The position numbers were made by a program, and so were the translations under genes. The notes beneath the pieces were generated by a model. The model was not told where the DNA came from. It did not search any database and worked only from the letters and a program-made list of their open reading frames with translations. Below are positions 41,003 through 51,872 of a stretch of DNA of 64,000 nucleotides, piece after piece. This DNA is from Acidobacteria subdivision 13 bacterium RH2 MAG17b. GTDB taxonomy: Bacteria > Acidobacteriota > Terriglobia > UBA7540. The stretch covers positions 1 to 64,000 of the forward strand of contig NFUN01000019.1 in assembly GCA_002197525.1 (NCBI GenBank), written 5' to 3'. How positions within the stretch are numbered: the stretch's first letter is position 1; each line of letters begins with the position of its first letter.

Positions 41003-43468
41003 TTACAACGCCAGCTTGCGCAGGCGCAACGCGTTGCTGATGACCGATACGGAGCTGAAAGTCATGGCCGCGCTCGCAATCACGGGGCTGAGGAGCAGCC
41101 CGAAGAAGGGATAAAGAACGCCCGCTGCAAGAGGGATGCCGAGCGAGTTATAGATAAACGCGAAGAAGAGGTTCTGCCGGATGTTGCGCATGGTGGCGCG
41201 GCTCAGCCGCCGCGCCCGCACGATGCCCTGCAAGTCGCCTTTCACGAGAGTAATTCCGGCGCTTTCGATGGCCACGTCGGCGCCCGTTCCCATGGCGATG
41301 CCCACCTGCGCCAGCGCCAGCGCGGGAGCGTCATTGATGCCGTCGCCCGCCATAGCCACGATTCTGCCTTGCGCTTGCAGCCTCTTCACCACCTCGCCCT
41401 TCTGCTCCGGCAGCACTTCGGCTTCAACCTCGTCAATACCCAGGCGGCGCGCCACGGCTTCGGCGGTGCGCCGGTGATCGCCGGTCAGCATCACCACGCG
41501 CAGGCCTTCGCGCTGCAACAGCCGAATGGCTTCCGGGGTGGAGTCTTTGATAGGATCGGCGACGCCGAACAGGCCCGTCGCCCGCCCGTCCACAGCCAGA
41601 AACATAATCGTCTGCCCCTCGCCTCGCAGCGCTTCAGCCCTGCCAAGAAGGTCTTCCGGATCAATTTTCATTTCGTTCAGCATCGCGACGTTGCCCAGGG
41701 CGCACTCGCGGCCCTCCACCCTCCCCATCACGCCTTTTCCGGCCACGGCCCGGAAATCCGCTGGCTCGGAAATCGGAAGGCCCCGCTCCCGCGCCGCCGA
41801 GGTGATCGCAGCGGCTAGCGGGTGCTCGCTCAAAACCTCAAGGCTTGCGGCGAGGCGGAGCAGATCCGAATCCTTCCAACCGGGAGTAGCCACGACAGAA
41901 ACAAGTCGAGGCTTGCCCTGGGTCAGCGTGCCGGTTTTGTCCACCACGACCGTGTCAACTTTTTCGAGCGTTTCGAGCGCCTCCGCATTCTTCACGAGCA
42001 CGCCCGCGCGCGCCCCGCGGCCGGTACCCACCATGATCGCCATGGGGGTAGCGAGTCCCAGGGCGCAGGGGCAAGCGATGATCAGCACAGCGACAGCATT
42101 AACCAGCGCATGAGCCAGGCGCGGTTGCGGTCCCACGAATTCCCAGATGATAAACGTCACCACCGCCACACCTACCACCGCCGGCACGAAATATGCGGCG
42201 ACCACATCCGCCAGTCGCTGGATGGGAGCTCGGCTGCGCTGAGCCTGGGCTACCATGCGCACGATCTGCGCGAGCAGCGTGTCGCTGCCCACGCGCTCTG
42301 CTCGCATAATCAGACCGCCCGTGCCGTTGATTGTCCCTCCGGTCACACGGCTGCCGGGCGGCTTCTCGACAGGAATGGATTCGCCGGTCACCATGGATTC
42401 ATCCACCGAACTTGCCCCGTCCAGCACCGTGCCATCCACGGGGATTTTTTCGCCGGGGCGCACCCGCAACCGGTCGCCGATTTTCACCCGCTCTAGTGGA
42501 ATTTGCTCTTCCGTTCCGCCGTCCTTCAGCAACGTGGCCGTCTTCGGGGCGAGCCCCAGCAGCGCCTTGATGGCGCTTGAGGTGCGGCTGCGCGCGCGCA
42601 ACTCCAACACTTGTCCCAGCAAGACCAACGTAACGATGGCCGACGACGCCTCGAAGTAAACCGGCACGCCGCCCTGCCCGGTCCGAAATGTGGCAGGGAA
42701 AATCCCAGGCGCGATTGCGGCAATGCAACTGTAGAAATAGGCAACGCCGGTGCCGAGCGCGATCAGCGTAAACATATTCAGGCTGCGGTTCACGATGGAC
42801 GCCCAGCCGCGCTCGAAAAACGGCCACCCTCCCCATAACACGACTGGAGTGGCGAGGGCCAGTTGCATCCACTCTGCGTTCCGCCCGCTCAGGGCATTGC
42901 GCAGCAATCCGGGAGGCAGCACATCTGCCATGCCGAGCGCAATCACCGGCAGGGTCAGCACAAGGCTCACCCAGAAGCGCCGTCGCATCAGGGCGAGTTC
43001 CGGATTCTCAGGCTCTTCGAGCGTCACCGTGCGCGGCTCAAGCGCCATGCCGCAGATCGGGCACGAACCTGGCTCCGGGCGGACGATTTCAGGATGCATC
43101 GGACAAACGTATTCAGTTCTGATGGCCGGTGCTGCCGCCACCTCCGGTTCCAGCGCCATGCCGCACTTCGGACACGGCCCAGGAGCGGGCTCGTGCACTT
43201 CCGGGTCCATCGGGCAGACATAGGAACCGGCCACCGGCGTTTCTACCGCCGCTGGCGCAGGACTGAGATACCGGGAGGGGTCAGCCTGAAATCTCTCTCC
43301 GCACCCCGGATTGCAGAAGTAGTACGTTTGGCCGTCATACTCGAACCGCGCAGCCGCCCGCTGCGGGTCAATCTTCATTCCGCAAACAGGATCAATCACC
43401 GTAAGTACAGGACTCGCCGCTTCCGAAGCCGAGGGAAAATTTGAGGATTGCTTGACCGGCTCACTCAT
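41003..43468 (-). CDS. Copper-translocating-type P1B ATPase with YHS and two HMBD domains
   Basis: [10 protein letters not shown]...[12 protein letters not shown] (YHS); two YVCPM(D/H)PE...CP(K/I)[41 protein letters not shown]. Confidence 0.9.
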   Translation of the reverse strand: MSEPVKQSSNFPSASEAASPVLTVIDPVCGMKIDPQRAAARFEYDGQTYYFCNPGCGERFQADPSRYLSPAPAAVETPVAGSYVCPMDPEVHEPAPGPCPKCGMALEPEVAAAPAIRTEYVCPMHPEIVRPEPGSCPICGMALEPRTVTLEEPENPELALMRRRFWVSLVLTLPVIALGMADVLPPGLLRNALSGRNAEWMQLALATPVVLWGGWPFFERGWASIVNRSLNMFTLIALGTGVAYFYSCIAAIAPGIFPATFRTGQGGVPVYFEASSAIVTLVLLGQVLELRARSRTSSAIKALLGLAPKTATLLKDGGTEEQIPLERVKIGDRLRVRPGEKIPVDGTVLDGASSVDESMVTGESIPVEKPPGSRVTGGTINGTGGLIMRAERVGSDTLLAQIVRMVAQAQRSRAPIQRLADVVAAYFVPAVVGVAVVTFIIWEFVGPQPRLAHALVNAVAVLIIACPCALGLATPMAIMVGTGRGARAGVLVKNAEALETLEKVDTVVVDKTGTLTQGKPRLVSVVATPGWKDSDLLRLAASLEVLSEHPLAAAITSAARERGLPISEPADFRAVAGKGVMGRVEGRECALGNVAMLNEMKIDPEDLLGRAEALRGEGQTIMFLAVDGRATGLFGVADPIKDSTPEAIRLLQREGLRVVMLTGDHRRTAEAVARRLGIDEVEAEVLPEQKGEVVKRLQAQGRIVAMAGDGINDAPALALAQVGIAMGTGADVAIESAGITLVKGDLQGIVRARRLSRATMRNIRQNLFFAFIYNSLGIPLAAGVLYPFFGLLLSPVIASAAMTFSSVSVISNALRLRKLAL

Positions 43469-43881
43469 AAATCACCTGTAACCATTGGATGCACAAGAAG
43501 TCAGTGCGATTGTCAACGATCCCTCCGCAACAATATCACTCTCGGCCGGGCGTCGCTAACCACTCGGAAATTCCTTGGGCTGCTTCGCGCCTTGGTACCG
43601 CTCGTAATTTTGGTCTATGTGGCTCAGACCATAGAGTGTTGCTGGATTTTTATCCTCTCGCGGAACGGGCGAACGTTTGCCCACAAAATGCCGCCTGCCT
43701 CCTGACTTTGGGCGGCCATGGCGCGCAGCCCACAGCCGCTGCTTTATGGCGCTCGCGATCACAACACGAATCATACACGCAGTGTTCAACTAGATGTCGC
43801 ACTTGCGCAACAGATGCGAGGATAAGATGATTCGGAAGCCTGAAAAAGAGTTTTCTCAAGAAGCGGCAAGATTCAGCCGAT

Positions 43882-44250
43882 TTAACTTACGGGATGGCTG
43901 AAGCTAAGCGCCCACAGGTAGGAAGGTTCTGCGGGGGTGACTCGCACCACCTCAGCGCGGAATGTTCTAACCAGTTTTGGCCGGCTGGAAAGCTTCGGCA
44001 AAGGCGCCGCTGGAATTTCCAGCGTGACGGAGCTTTCAGGGGACAGATAACGGCGCATTGCCAAAAGCGCGCCGCTGTTACTGATGTTCAGGGTTGTGGT
44101 GAATTCCAGGAATTCCTTGCCTTGATCATCCACTCCCCGCGCGAAGATGGGAATTGCAAGGGGTATGCGTTCTGAGCGGCGGCGTTCTTTGCGTCGCCTT
44201 TTGGGTTCCACGTGAGCTCCTTGCCCGATGACATGAAAAGAGGCCCGCAC
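43882..44250 (-). CDS. PilZ-domain protein
   Basis: RRKERRRSERIPLAIPIFARGVDDQGKEFLEFTTTLNISNSGALLAMRRYL. Confidence 0.7.
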   Translation of the reverse strand: MRASFHVIGQGAHVEPKRRRKERRRSERIPLAIPIFARGVDDQGKEFLEFTTTLNISNSGALLAMRRYLSPESSVTLEIPAAPLPKLSSRPKLVRTFRAEVVRVTPAEPSYLWALSFSHPVS

Positions 44251-44615
44251 CGCCGTCGAGTAACTCCAGTGATTGACTATAGCTTACCGCTGGGTTTATA
44301 CTCGCAAGTAAAGGGCCAAATAACTCCATGAAGACTCTTGTCAAAATGTGGGCAACTTGCAGTGTTCTCACTAACTTGACGTTCCTCGCGCGCACGGCAG
44401 CAGCCCTGAACCCCGTGAAACTGGCTGGGGCTGGGCAAACCTTTTCTCACTGAGGGAAGGAAATTTCCTTTTTGATGCCATGTACTTGGCGCACGCAGGA
44501 AGCAGACGAAAGAGCAATCGAGGCAGAGGGACAAGCCAGTTGAAGGCTCCGTCCGCCGGGTTTCTTAAGTCTGGAAGGTCTTTTGTAGATACTCTGAAGA
44601 GGAGTTCATAGAGCA

Positions 44616-45545
44616 ATGGCCACCACTCGTCAAGACACCTTTTCTGCTGCAATTGGGTCAGGAATTGAGTTGAACGTTACTCAGACTCCGGGAACCGGGG
44701 CTAATCCGGATCTTGCGTTGTGCGCAGAGACGCCGCCTTCCGGGTACATGGAGTTGCTTGAGGCCTACCAGCGACTGCAGGAGGAGAACCGCCGCCGCAC
44801 GGTGGCGCTGGGAACGGCCGCCCATCAGTTGAAGACGCCGCTCGCCATCATCTCGGGTTACATCGAGCTGCTCCTCACCAAGAAACCCGGGCGCCTCAAC
44901 GAACGCCAGAACCAGATCCTCCAGGAATCCCAGTACAATTGCACCCGGCTGCGCCAATACATCGAGGATTTCCTCAGCTATAGCGCGCTCGAAACGGGAA
45001 AACTCACGCTGAAGTACGCACTGGGCGATTTGAATGCCTGCTTGTCCGAGCTATATACGTATTGGCTTTCCTCGTTCCAGAAGAAGGGTGTAGCGCTTTA
45101 TCCACCCATGCAGAAGAAGATGACGCACTTCCCGTTTGACTACGATAAGGTGCAGCACGTAGTCTCGAACCTGCTTGAGAACTCCCTCAAGTTTACGCCC
45201 CCAGGGGGAACGGTGTGGCTGACCGCGGAGCCTTACATTTGGGAGCGCCGCAGCCGCGAGGAACAGAGTGTTCCCCACGACCGGCGCAAACAGGCGTTGA
45301 CGGCTTCAAACTCGGTTCGAGTGGCGGTATCGGATACGGGTCCGGGGATCGCCCCAGAGTATCACCAGGAAATATTCGATGATTTCGTAAAGTTGCCCCA
45401 GCAAGGAGACCCGGCGGGTGGAATGGGATTGGGTTTGGCGATTGCCAAGCGTCTGGTCGCCGCGCATAATGGCAAGATATGGGTGGAGAGCGAACTGGGA
45501 TCGGGCAGCACGTTCTGCTTCTTGCTGCCCTCGAACCCGCTCTGA
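44616..45545 (+). CDS. Cytoplasmic sensor histidine kinase
   Basis: AAHQLKTPLAIISGYIELL (H-box), HVVSNLLENSLKFTPPGG, VSDTGPGIAPE, GGMGLGLAIAKRLVAAHNGKIWVES. Confidence 0.9.
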   Translation: MATTRQDTFSAAIGSGIELNVTQTPGTGANPDLALCAETPPSGYMELLEAYQRLQEENRRRTVALGTAAHQLKTPLAIISGYIELLLTKKPGRLNERQNQILQESQYNCTRLRQYIEDFLSYSALETGKLTLKYALGDLNACLSELYTYWLSSFQKKGVALYPPMQKKMTHFPFDYDKVQHVVSNLLENSLKFTPPGGTVWLTAEPYIWERRSREEQSVPHDRRKQALTASNSVRVAVSDTGPGIAPEYHQEIFDDFVKLPQQGDPAGGMGLGLAIAKRLVAAHNGKIWVESELGSGSTFCFLLPSNPL

Positions 45546-45647
45546 CATGATGATCCTAGGGCGCGTTGCCCGGTCTTCAGGAATCTTTGACCAAGCTGGC
45601 CGTGGCGTTTGGCATATCGGGTATAACATATTGGGCGCTGTCCTGAT

Positions 45648-45768
45648 GAGTCTGTGTGAACACTGCGGCTGGTGCGGCGGTCTGCGACCGCCGGCCTTTA
45701 TTTTTCAATAGCCTCGGCGCTCATAGAGCGCCGCACCAACTCAAAAACGGCAGTTTTCACACAGACTC
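45648..45768. repeat. MITE-like palindromic element (type B)
   Basis: Termini gagtctgtgtgaacactgc / cagttttcacacagactc; internal gcggtctgcgaccgc and cggcgctcatagagcgccg palindromes. Confidence 0.8.
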
Positions 45769-45805
45769 TGATGGCTAGCGTAATCCTTGCATACGGAGCG
45801 TTCTT

Positions 45806-47215
45806 TTGAGCGATAAACCGGCTCACATTCTGGTGGTGGATGACGAGCCCAGCATGTTGCGCTATTTGCAAACGCTGCTCGAGGTGGATTCATATGACGT
45901 GACCGCCGTACAAAGCGGCATCGAGGCGGTGAAGCGGTTGCAGAACGGCCACGCACCGGACCTCGTGCTGCTCGATCTCCTGATGCCGGGGCTCGACGGC
46001 CTGCAAACACTCGAGCAAATGCGGCAAGCGCGCCCGAACCTGAGAGTGGTGATGCTTTCCTGTGTCACCGACACGCGCAAAGTTGCGCAGGCAATCAAGC
46101 TGGGAGCGCAGGATTACCTGACCAAGCCGTTCCAGAAGGCGGAGCTCGATGCGGTGCTGAATCATTGTCTCGGCGACCGCATGGGACCAGGTGGCGCAGA
46201 GGACGCCGTCGGTGAAGTGGAAGAGCTGAGCGACGATCAGTTTTTCGTAGCAGCCAGCCCGGCGATGCGCAAGATTCGCGCCCAAGTGGCGCAAGTGGCC
46301 GGCGTGGACGTTCCAGTCCTGATGCTTGGCGAAAGCGGCACCGGCAAGGAAGTGGTCGCACGCCTCATCCACAAGCTGTCGCCGCGGTCAGACCGCACGC
46401 TATTGAAGGTGAACTGCGCGGCGCTGCCTGCGGATTTGCTGGAAAGCGAGTTGTTCGGTTATGAGCCGGGAGCCTTCACCGGCGCCACGCGCTCGAAACC
46501 GGGCAAGTTTGAGTTGTGCGACAAGGGTACTATCCTGCTCGATGAAATCGGCGAAATGGCGCCCGCGCTGCAGGCCAAACTGCTTCACGTTTTGCAGGAT
46601 CAACAGTTCTCGCGCCTGGGCAGCCGTTCCATGGTTAAGGTGGATGTCCGCATCCTCGCGGCGACCAACATCAACATTGACGAGGCAATCTCTTCCAAGA
46701 AGTTTCGCGAGGACCTCTATTACCGCCTGAACGCCTTCACCATCGTTTTGCCGCCGCTGCGCGAGCGCAAGGAAGAAATCCCCTTGCTGCTCCGCCATTT
46801 CATTGGGCTGTTCGCCACAAGGTACGCTAGAGCGCCACTCCCCGTTTCACCGGCGCTCGTGGAAACGTGCCTGAATTATCGATGGCCCGGCAATTTGCGC
46901 GAGCTGGAAAACTTCGTCAAGCGCTATCTGATTTTGGGCGATGAGGCCCTGGTTCTGAGCGAGTTGGAAGCGAAGAGGGAAGGACGGCCGTCTTTTGACG
47001 AAACCGCTCCGGAACCTGAAACTCCCAAGGACCATGAGAAGTCTTCGGACCTCAAGTCTCTTGTTCGCAGCAGCAAGGACGAAGTCGAGTGCGAAGCGAT
47101 ATCCCGCACGCTGAAACAGACCAAGTGGAACCGCAAGGAAGCCGCCCGCTTGCTGAACATCAGCTACAAGGCCCTTCTATACAAAATCCGCCAATATAAC
47201 TTGGACCGCAGCTAA
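45806..47215 (+). CDS. Sigma-54-dependent NtrC-family response regulator
   Basis: Receiver ILVVDDEPSMLRYL..DLVLLDLLMPGLDG; AAA+ GESGTGKEVVARLIH, FGYEPGAFTGATRSKPGKFE; Fis-type HTH RKEAARLLNISYKALLYKIRQY; TTG start. Confidence 0.93.
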   Translation: MSDKPAHILVVDDEPSMLRYLQTLLEVDSYDVTAVQSGIEAVKRLQNGHAPDLVLLDLLMPGLDGLQTLEQMRQARPNLRVVMLSCVTDTRKVAQAIKLGAQDYLTKPFQKAELDAVLNHCLGDRMGPGGAEDAVGEVEELSDDQFFVAASPAMRKIRAQVAQVAGVDVPVLMLGESGTGKEVVARLIHKLSPRSDRTLLKVNCAALPADLLESELFGYEPGAFTGATRSKPGKFELCDKGTILLDEIGEMAPALQAKLLHVLQDQQFSRLGSRSMVKVDVRILAATNINIDEAISSKKFREDLYYRLNAFTIVLPPLRERKEEIPLLLRHFIGLFATRYARAPLPVSPALVETCLNYRWPGNLRELENFVKRYLILGDEALVLSELEAKREGRPSFDETAPEPETPKDHEKSSDLKSLVRSSKDEVECEAISRTLKQTKWNRKEAARLLNISYKALLYKIRQYNLDRS

Positions 47216-47367
47216 GTGCTGCTGTTTGGAATTACGGCGCCGTATTCTTTGTGCCAGTAACCCCTCACCCGTCCCGCGACGCGGTCCGCCCTCTCCCTGC
47301 GGGAGAGGGTGGCGCGGAGCGCCGGGTGAGGGGAAATACGTAACCGTAATTCCGAACAGCAGCAGCT
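47215..47367. repeat. MITE-like element (type G) with CCCTCACCC core
   Basis: Termini agtgctgctgtttggaattacggcgccgtatt / aatacgtaaccgtaattccgaacagcagcagct; abuts the NtrC gene stop. Confidence 0.8.
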
Positions 47368-48456
47368 AAGGTCGCAAACGCCGGTTTGAAAACGCCCGTT
47401 CCCCTCGCACCTTGCCTCTTCACTTGTTTGTTGATGCTCCCGTCACCTTCTTTATTCACACCTTTCTCCGTAGCGCAAGCAGCGCCCTATGTCGAAAAGT
47501 CTTAGCTATTTCGCATGCAATATCCATAAAGTAAAAACGACACAGTATGGGAAAAATTTTCCGGCTGCGCAGATTGATAGCAGGCAGATTTGGCAGATAC
47601 AGCCAGCGGGCAACAGAAGCTAGGCGCTGCGTAACCAACTTTTCCTGCAATAGGTTAGCTCTCAAGTTGGTTCAATTTCATGCTCTGGTTGGATACGCGA
47701 ATCTTATGGCGCAGCAATTGCTCCAGTGGTTGGGGCTTGGCAGCCCTTTTGGCTAAACTTGCGCAGGTTTTGCGTCAAGCTCCGCGAAACTTTCTTGAGT
47801 TGTGGGCTTGTCCATTGAGTGCGATTTGCGGATTCAAGGGGCTGGAAACAAGCTGATGACGCCACCGGCGGACATGATGGGAAACGAGGAGACCTGGGCA
47901 AGCACTACCGCAACGCCTTCAGTCGCTATGTCTAAATTGGTGAGTTGGCATGAAGTCGCGAAAGAATTCGCCGGGCTTGTGTTTACTAGCGACGAACCGG
48001 TCACATGCCGCCACCAGGAATGAATTACGAGCCGTTTGACTAATGTGTGCGTTGTTGAACACCTACGTGTCTAATTTTGACCAGACGGCTCAAGTCTGAC
48101 CTGTTAACTTCTTTAAGGAGCCTGATTCTCTGGAGCGTGCATCGACAGCTACCTAGAATTCAAAAATGGGAATCACGCAGGAAAGTAACGAAATCGATCA
48201 AGAAAGATGACGGTAAAGCATTTTGCCGCAAGCGGGCAACGAAAGCGAAGAGACGGTTTTTCCACTTAGCTGAACGGATTTTGATCTGCAATCCGTTCGG
48301 ATCACTTACTTGGTCTAACCTAATCGCAACTGATTTACAGCTTTAACAAATAAACTTAACTGTCAGGGATTCGACAATCGCTAAACGGTTTACCTTTCGA
48401 CCGCAATCGTACGAACGAGAAGACTAGTGAGCTTAATCCAAAGGAGAAACAGTGTT

Positions 48457-49125
48457 ATGAGAAAGTCTTTAAGACTTCTGGCTGTCGTGGTTGGTATTAG
48501 CGCAATGACGGTCATCGGAGCCGGGCTGGCAAAAGCTACTAACGTCACATTTAACTTTGGGGCGTGCCCCAGCAGCTCAGTAAGCGCCTGCCCTGGTAAT
48601 TTTGGGACGAACACTGCAACCTTTACGACCAGCGGACTGAGCGTCGTAGCGTTGGGTTTCGGCTCTTCCGGCACGTCAACCCCAGTCAACCTGTTTTTGA
48701 AGGCTGGTGGGGGTGCTGAAAACGGCTTGGGCTTGAACGGAACGTCCGATAATGAGATCAATGCGGGTCAGTATATTTACCTGGATATGTCCAATCTCGT
48801 GTCGAACGGCCTCTTTAGCGGAGTCGTTGGCTTTGGGAGCGTGCAGTCTGGAGAGGTTGCCAGCGTCTGCACAACGGCCGCGGTAGGGACGCCTGGAAGC
48901 ACCTGCGTGAGCGTCACCGACTCTGGCTCGAGCATGGGTTCGGCAAACATCACCTGGAGCGCAGCAGATCCCATACTGAGCATCACGGCGACGTCTGGAA
49001 ACGTGCTGCTGGCTAATATTGGTGTATCGACGGTTCCGGAGCCGGCTTCGCTCGCGCTGTTTGGGACCGGCTTGTTCGGCCTCGGTTATCTACTCCGGCG
49101 CAAAAAGCTCCTCGCGCGGCGTTAG
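48457..49125 (+). CDS. PEP-CTERM sorting domain protein
   Basis: Signal peptide; C-terminal VPEPASLALFGTGLFGLGYLLRRKKLLARR; aaggag RBS. Confidence 0.88.
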   Translation: MRKSLRLLAVVVGISAMTVIGAGLAKATNVTFNFGACPSSSVSACPGNFGTNTATFTTSGLSVVALGFGSSGTSTPVNLFLKAGGGAENGLGLNGTSDNEINAGQYIYLDMSNLVSNGLFSGVVGFGSVQSGEVASVCTTAAVGTPGSTCVSVTDSGSSMGSANITWSAADPILSITATSGNVLLANIGVSTVPEPASLALFGTGLFGLGYLLRRKKLLARR

Positions 49126-49151
49126 CTTCCTATTTCCGCAGGACATCCAAA

Positions 49152-49178
49152 CCCCGCAGGCTTTGTCTGCGGGGTTTT
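49152..49178 (+). terminator. Rho-independent terminator
   Basis: ccccgcag-gctttgt-ctgcgggg-tttt downstream of the PEP-CTERM gene. Confidence 0.85.
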
Positions 49179-49244
49179 CCTTTTCCAAAGCCGCCTTCCC
49201 ACCGCAGTTCGCAGGTCCAGTTGCCGCTTGATGACCGGGCAGGA

Positions 49245-50480
49245 TTAGTCCGCCTGCATGAAATCGCGGCTATGGCGTTCCCGGCCCAGGGAGATCACCA
49301 CGATCGAGCTCATAATCACGACCATCTCAAAACCGCCGAGCGCCCAAGCGTAGCCCACGCGATCGCGCAGGGCGTATAAAAACGTGTTCGTGAATGCTGC
49401 AAATAAAATCGCCATTTGATAGGCCATGCCGGGCAGCAAGCTGCGGGCGGAGGCCGGAGCAAGCTCGGTGAGATGTGCAGGTATCACGCCCCATGCCCCC
49501 TGAATGCCCACCTGCATCAGGAACGCGCCCAATGTGAGCATCGCAACCGAATGGCCAAAGGCCCACAGAGGAATGACAAGCAAGGAAAGCGCCAGCGCCG
49601 ATTGCATTCCGATGCGGCGGCCGGCTCTCTGGGAAAACTCTCCAAAGATGATTCCGCCGAGCAGGGCGCCGCCGTTGTAGAGCATGGCGATGGAGGCGGC
49701 GGAGCGCGGCGCAACATGATGCGCGGACATCAGAAAGTCCGGGTAAAGGTCCTGCGTGCCGTGCGAGCAGAACATCATGAGGATCAGGAGCATGACCAAA
49801 TATGCGAATTCTTTCGAGTGCTCCCCGAGCGTGCGCAGGATGGCGCCGGCGCTCGCAGCCCGGTGCACGCGCCATGCTTCAGGCTCCGGCATTTTGTAGG
49901 ATACGTATAGCGCCAGGAGCGCGGGCGCGACTCCCGCAAAAAACATCGCTCGCCAGCCCCAAACCGGCAGGATGAAGCGCGCCGCCACCGCAGCCATCAG
50001 GTACCCTGCGGCATACCCAGCCTGCAAGATGCCGGATATCAGCCCTCGCCACCGGCTGGGCACGGTTTCCATGGCGAGCGAAGCGCCCACTCCCCACTCG
50101 CCTCCCATGCCGATCCCGAACAGCGCGCGCAAAATCAAAAAGACGGTGAAACTCGGCGCAAAGCCGCAAGCTACTTCCAAGACTGTAAAGCAGACGATGT
50201 TTCCGATCAGCGAGAGGCGGCGGCCGTAACGGTCCGAAAAAAGCCCAAAGATGAATGCGCCAATGGGGCGCGTGGCGAGCGTGGCAGTCAGAGTCCAGAT
50301 GATGTCGGCCTTGCTGACTCCGAATTGCGCGGCGAGGTGGCCGACCAGGAAGACGACAACGAAAAAATCGAAGGCGTCAATCGACCAGCCGAGGAATCCG
50401 GCAGAAGCGCCCATCCACCGGCTCAACCCGCGCGGCGACCTGCGATTCCGGGCGATGTTGACATCGGCGCTATCCGGCAT
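49245..50480 (-). CDS. MFS transporter
   Basis: GLFSDRYGRRLSLIGN, RALFGIGMGGEWGVGASLAMETVPSRWRGLISG; paralog of the next gene; ORF track starts at 50519. Confidence 0.88.
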   Translation of the reverse strand: MPDSADVNIARNRRSPRGLSRWMGASAGFLGWSIDAFDFFVVVFLVGHLAAQFGVSKADIIWTLTATLATRPIGAFIFGLFSDRYGRRLSLIGNIVCFTVLEVACGFAPSFTVFLILRALFGIGMGGEWGVGASLAMETVPSRWRGLISGILQAGYAAGYLMAAVAARFILPVWGWRAMFFAGVAPALLALYVSYKMPEPEAWRVHRAASAGAILRTLGEHSKEFAYLVMLLILMMFCSHGTQDLYPDFLMSAHHVAPRSAASIAMLYNGGALLGGIIFGEFSQRAGRRIGMQSALALSLLVIPLWAFGHSVAMLTLGAFLMQVGIQGAWGVIPAHLTELAPASARSLLPGMAYQMAILFAAFTNTFLYALRDRVGYAWALGGFEMVVIMSSIVVISLGRERHSRDFMQAD

Positions 50481-50636
50481 GCGCCTCCGCGAGCGATTTG
50501 GCCGCCGGACGCGCTGCACTCAGCGCTCCTGCTGCGGCGCGCGCAGGAAAGGAAAGAAGGGAGCGCCTACGCGTGAGTACAGCCGCCATATTTTGTATTG
50601 TCCGGTAGTGCGGTTTTCGCTTGATGATCGGGCCGG

Positions 50637-51872
50637 TTAGTCCGCCAGCATGAAATCACGACTATGGCGTTCGCGGCCAAGCGAGACTACTATGATCGTG
50701 GCCACGATGACCACAAGTTCGAAGCCTCCGATCGCCCACGAGTAGCCCACGCGGTTACGCAAGGCATACTCGAACGTATTGGTGGGAGCGGCGATCAGGA
50801 TTCCCAATTGGTAGGCCATGCCAGGCAGCAAACTGCGCGCCGCCGGTGGAGCGAGTTCAGTGAGGTGGGCAGGGATCACGCCCCAAGCCCCCTGAATGCC
50901 CATTTGCATCAGGAACGCGCCCAAGACCAGCATCGTCACGCTGTGACCGAAAGCCCACAAGGGGATAACGAGCAAGGAAAGCCCCAGCGCACAGTCCATC
51001 CCGATACGCCGCCCGGCGCGCTGGGAAAGCTCTCCGAAGATGATCGCGCCACATATGGCGCCGATATTGTACAGGATCGCAATCAGCTCGACGGAGTGGA
51101 CCACAACATGATGCGCGGTCTCGAGAAAGTCCGGGTAAAGGTCCTGCGTGCCGTGCGAGCAGAACATCATGAGGGTCATCAGCAGAACGAGATACGCAAA
51201 CGCCTTCAGGTTACCGGTGATCGTGCGCAGGATCGCGCCACTGCTTTCCGCACGATGCACCTTCCACGCCTCCGGCTCCGGCATCTTGTAGCATACGTAG
51301 AGCGCCACGAGCGCTGGTATGGCGCCAGCAAAAAACATGGCTCGCCAACCCCAAGCGGGCAGGATGAACCGCGCTGCGACAGCGGCCAGCAGATAGCCGA
51401 CCGAGTATCCGCACTGTAGAACGCCGGATAACAGCCCTCGCCAGCGGCTGGGCACGGTTTCCATGGCCAGCGAAGTGCCTACGCCCCACTCGCCGCCCAT
51501 GCCGATGCCGAACAGCGCACGCAGGACCAAAAAAGCCATGTAGCTCGGCGCGAGTCCACAAAGTATTTGCAGTACGGTGAAGCAGACGATGTTTCCGATC
51601 AGCGCCCAGCGCCGGCCGTAACGATCCCCGAAAAGCCCAAAAAAGAACGCGCCGACGGGGCGGAAGGCAAGCGTGGCCGTGAGAGTCCAGACAATCGCCG
51701 CTTTGCTGACCTCAAATTGCGTGGCGAGGCGGGAGATCAGGAAGACAACGACAAAGAAATTGAACGCGTCGAGCGACCAACCCAGGAAGCCCGCCGAAAT
51801 CCCCATCCAATTGCTCTGGCCGCGCGGCGCGCCGGGCCTCGGAGCGGTTTTGACATCAACGTTATTTGCCAT
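50637..51872 (-). CDS. MFS transporter (tandem paralog)
   Basis: GLFGDRYGRRWALIGN, RALFGIGMGGEWGVGTSLAMETVPSRWRGLLSG; ORF track starts at 51890. Confidence 0.88.
   Translation of the reverse strand: MANNVDVKTAPRPGAPRGQSNWMGISAGFLGWSLDAFNFFVVVFLISRLATQFEVSKAAIVWTLTATLAFRPVGAFFFGLFGDRYGRRWALIGNIVCFTVLQILCGLAPSYMAFLVLRALFGIGMGGEWGVGTSLAMETVPSRWRGLLSGVLQCGYSVGYLLAAVAARFILPAWGWRAMFFAGAIPALVALYVCYKMPEPEAWKVHRAESSGAILRTITGNLKAFAYLVLLMTLMMFCSHGTQDLYPDFLETAHHVVVHSVELIAILYNIGAICGAIIFGELSQRAGRRIGMDCALGLSLLVIPLWAFGHSVTMLVLGAFLMQMGIQGAWGVIPAHLTELAPPAARSLLPGMAYQLGILIAAPTNTFEYALRNRVGYSWAIGGFELVVIVATIIVVSLGRERHSRDFMLAD

Noticed and set aside
44340-44600. Possible c-di-GMP-I (GEMM) riboswitch upstream of the histidine kinase (gggcaaacc, gccgggttt fragments)
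   Set aside because: Fragments are not in consensus order or spacing and no complete core (GGGACGCAAAGCC) is present; an Infernal search with RF01051 would settle it.
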